A stretch of 5,338 bases of DNA from an uncultured Erysipelotrichaceae bacterium. GTDB lineage: Bacteria > Bacillota_I > Bacilli_A > RF39 > UBA660. Below the pieces are notes generated by a model. That model was not told the DNA's origin and did no database searches. It saw only the letters and a list, made by a program, of their open reading frames with translations. The position numbers were made by a program, and so were the translations under genes. The stretch's first letter is position 1, and every line of letters begins with the position of its first letter. The stretch spans positions 1 to 5,338 of the forward strand of contig CADBMO010000009.1 of assembly GCA_902795755.1 (NCBI GenBank), in the 5' to 3' direction. Below, piece by piece: positions 4,911 through 5,338 of this stretch.

Positions 4911-5338
4911 ATGAGTGAAGAACTTTTAAACAAAATATTATATGATCTAAGAATCAAATTAGAAAGATTTAAAGAAGAATTGGATTTTAAGCTTTTATTA
5001 AAGTTTTATAAAGATAGCAGTTATGAAGAAAGATTAAATAAATTATTAAATGAAGAAGAAAAAAATTTAAGATTATTATTTGATGTAGCAAAAATAGGGG
5101 AAGAATTTCAAAATAATCTATATCAAGATATACAAAGTTTATTAATTGTAGATACGTTGGTTGGAAACATAGCACTTGATATAAAAGAAGCTTCAGAGAA
5201 AGATATTAAGAAGTTTTTTAATAAACTAATGGGAAGAATTCATAGATATCTTAGAAATTATGAAGAAATAAAAAATAAATATGAAGATGTTAAAGAATTG
5301 TTAGAACAATTAAGCTCTGAAACATTTATTGAGATAAA
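4911..5338 (+). CDS. Hypothetical helical protein, partial (3' end outside window)
   Basis: The frame is open from ATG 4911 to the right edge, at least 142 residues, without a stop. AGGTGAT (4899-4905) lies five bases upstream, and a good promoter precedes it. The sequence is dominated by Lys, Glu, Leu and Asn and predicted to be helical throughout, with likely coiled-coil parts near 3-32, 38-66 and 115-135. A more hydrophobic middle section (about 75-90, QSLLIVDTLVGNIALD) may pack in a helical bundle. No signal peptide, membrane helix or known domain is visible. YKDSSY (33-38) echoes YKDNSY in the preceding protein, and both start M(S/T)EE. It could be a distant paralogue of that protein or an unrelated helical protein. 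Confidence 0.75.
   Translation, partial: MSEELLNKILYDLRIKLERFKEELDFKLLLKFYKDSSYEERLNKLLNEEEKNLRLLFDVAKIGEEFQNNLYQDIQSLLIVDTLVGNIALDIKEASEKDIKKFFNKLMGRIHRYLRNYEEIKNKYEDVKELLEQLSSETFIEI

Noticed and set aside
4987..5175. 62-residue minus-strand ORF
   Set aside because: It is antisense to the last helical gene, with no supporting start signal.
1..5338. Alternative genetic code (UGA = Trp) as in Mollicutes
   Set aside because: The tryptophan codons I checked are TGG and no gene needs an in-frame TGA. The absence of TGA stops in a few genes is not informative.

Overview
The window is strongly AT-rich, with AT-rich codons, TAA/TAG stops, Shine-Dalgarno sequences of the AGGAGG or AGGTGAT type and compact intergenic regions. 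Together with a CwlJ-type spore-cortex hydrolase, LysM/Amidase_3 proteins and a TspO of Bacillus-like length, this points to a low-GC Bacillota (Bacilli or Clostridia-like), probably a spore former or a descendant of one. I cannot assign a genus from the sequence alone.

Left edge (1-280): the 3' end of a large serine recombinase gene, then a short gene-free stretch that looks like the end (att site) of an integrated mobile element. Region 281-1420: the 3' half of a zinc N-acetylmuramoyl-L-alanine amidase (Amidase_3) with five C-terminal LysM repeats. It has no start codon, and homology begins abruptly inside the catalytic domain. The element has therefore split this gene, and its 5' half should lie left of the window. 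The remaining reading frame is undamaged, so precise excision could restore the enzyme. A bidirectional terminator closes this side.

Middle (1447-3112, all minus strand): cwlJ, a 66-residue single-pass membrane protein, and a 321-residue LysM protein whose N-terminal domain is an Amidase_3 paralogue lacking the recognisable zinc ligands (a likely pseudoenzyme). The LysM gene and the small membrane gene are probably co-transcribed; a hairpin terminator separates them from cwlJ. CwlJ and the LysM pseudo-amidase have no signal peptide, as expected for mother-cell or spore-coat proteins. Both are preceded by a CATAAAAT box resembling sporulation-sigma -10 elements. This block therefore looks like peptidoglycan binding and remodelling, possibly linked to sporulation or germination.

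Right part (3188-5338, plus strand): a divergent MTA/SAH-nucleosidase-like protein with both catalytic acids apparently replaced, a TspO/MBR membrane protein, a 132-residue helical protein of unknown function, and a further helical unknown that runs off the right edge. Hairpin terminators follow tspO and the 132-residue gene, and a good sigma-A-type promoter precedes the last gene.

The most interesting hypothesis is a serine-recombinase element inserted in a cell-wall amidase gene beside cwlJ. This is formally like the skin-type elements that interrupt sporulation genes and are excised during development. Only the junction is visible here, so regulated excision is inference.
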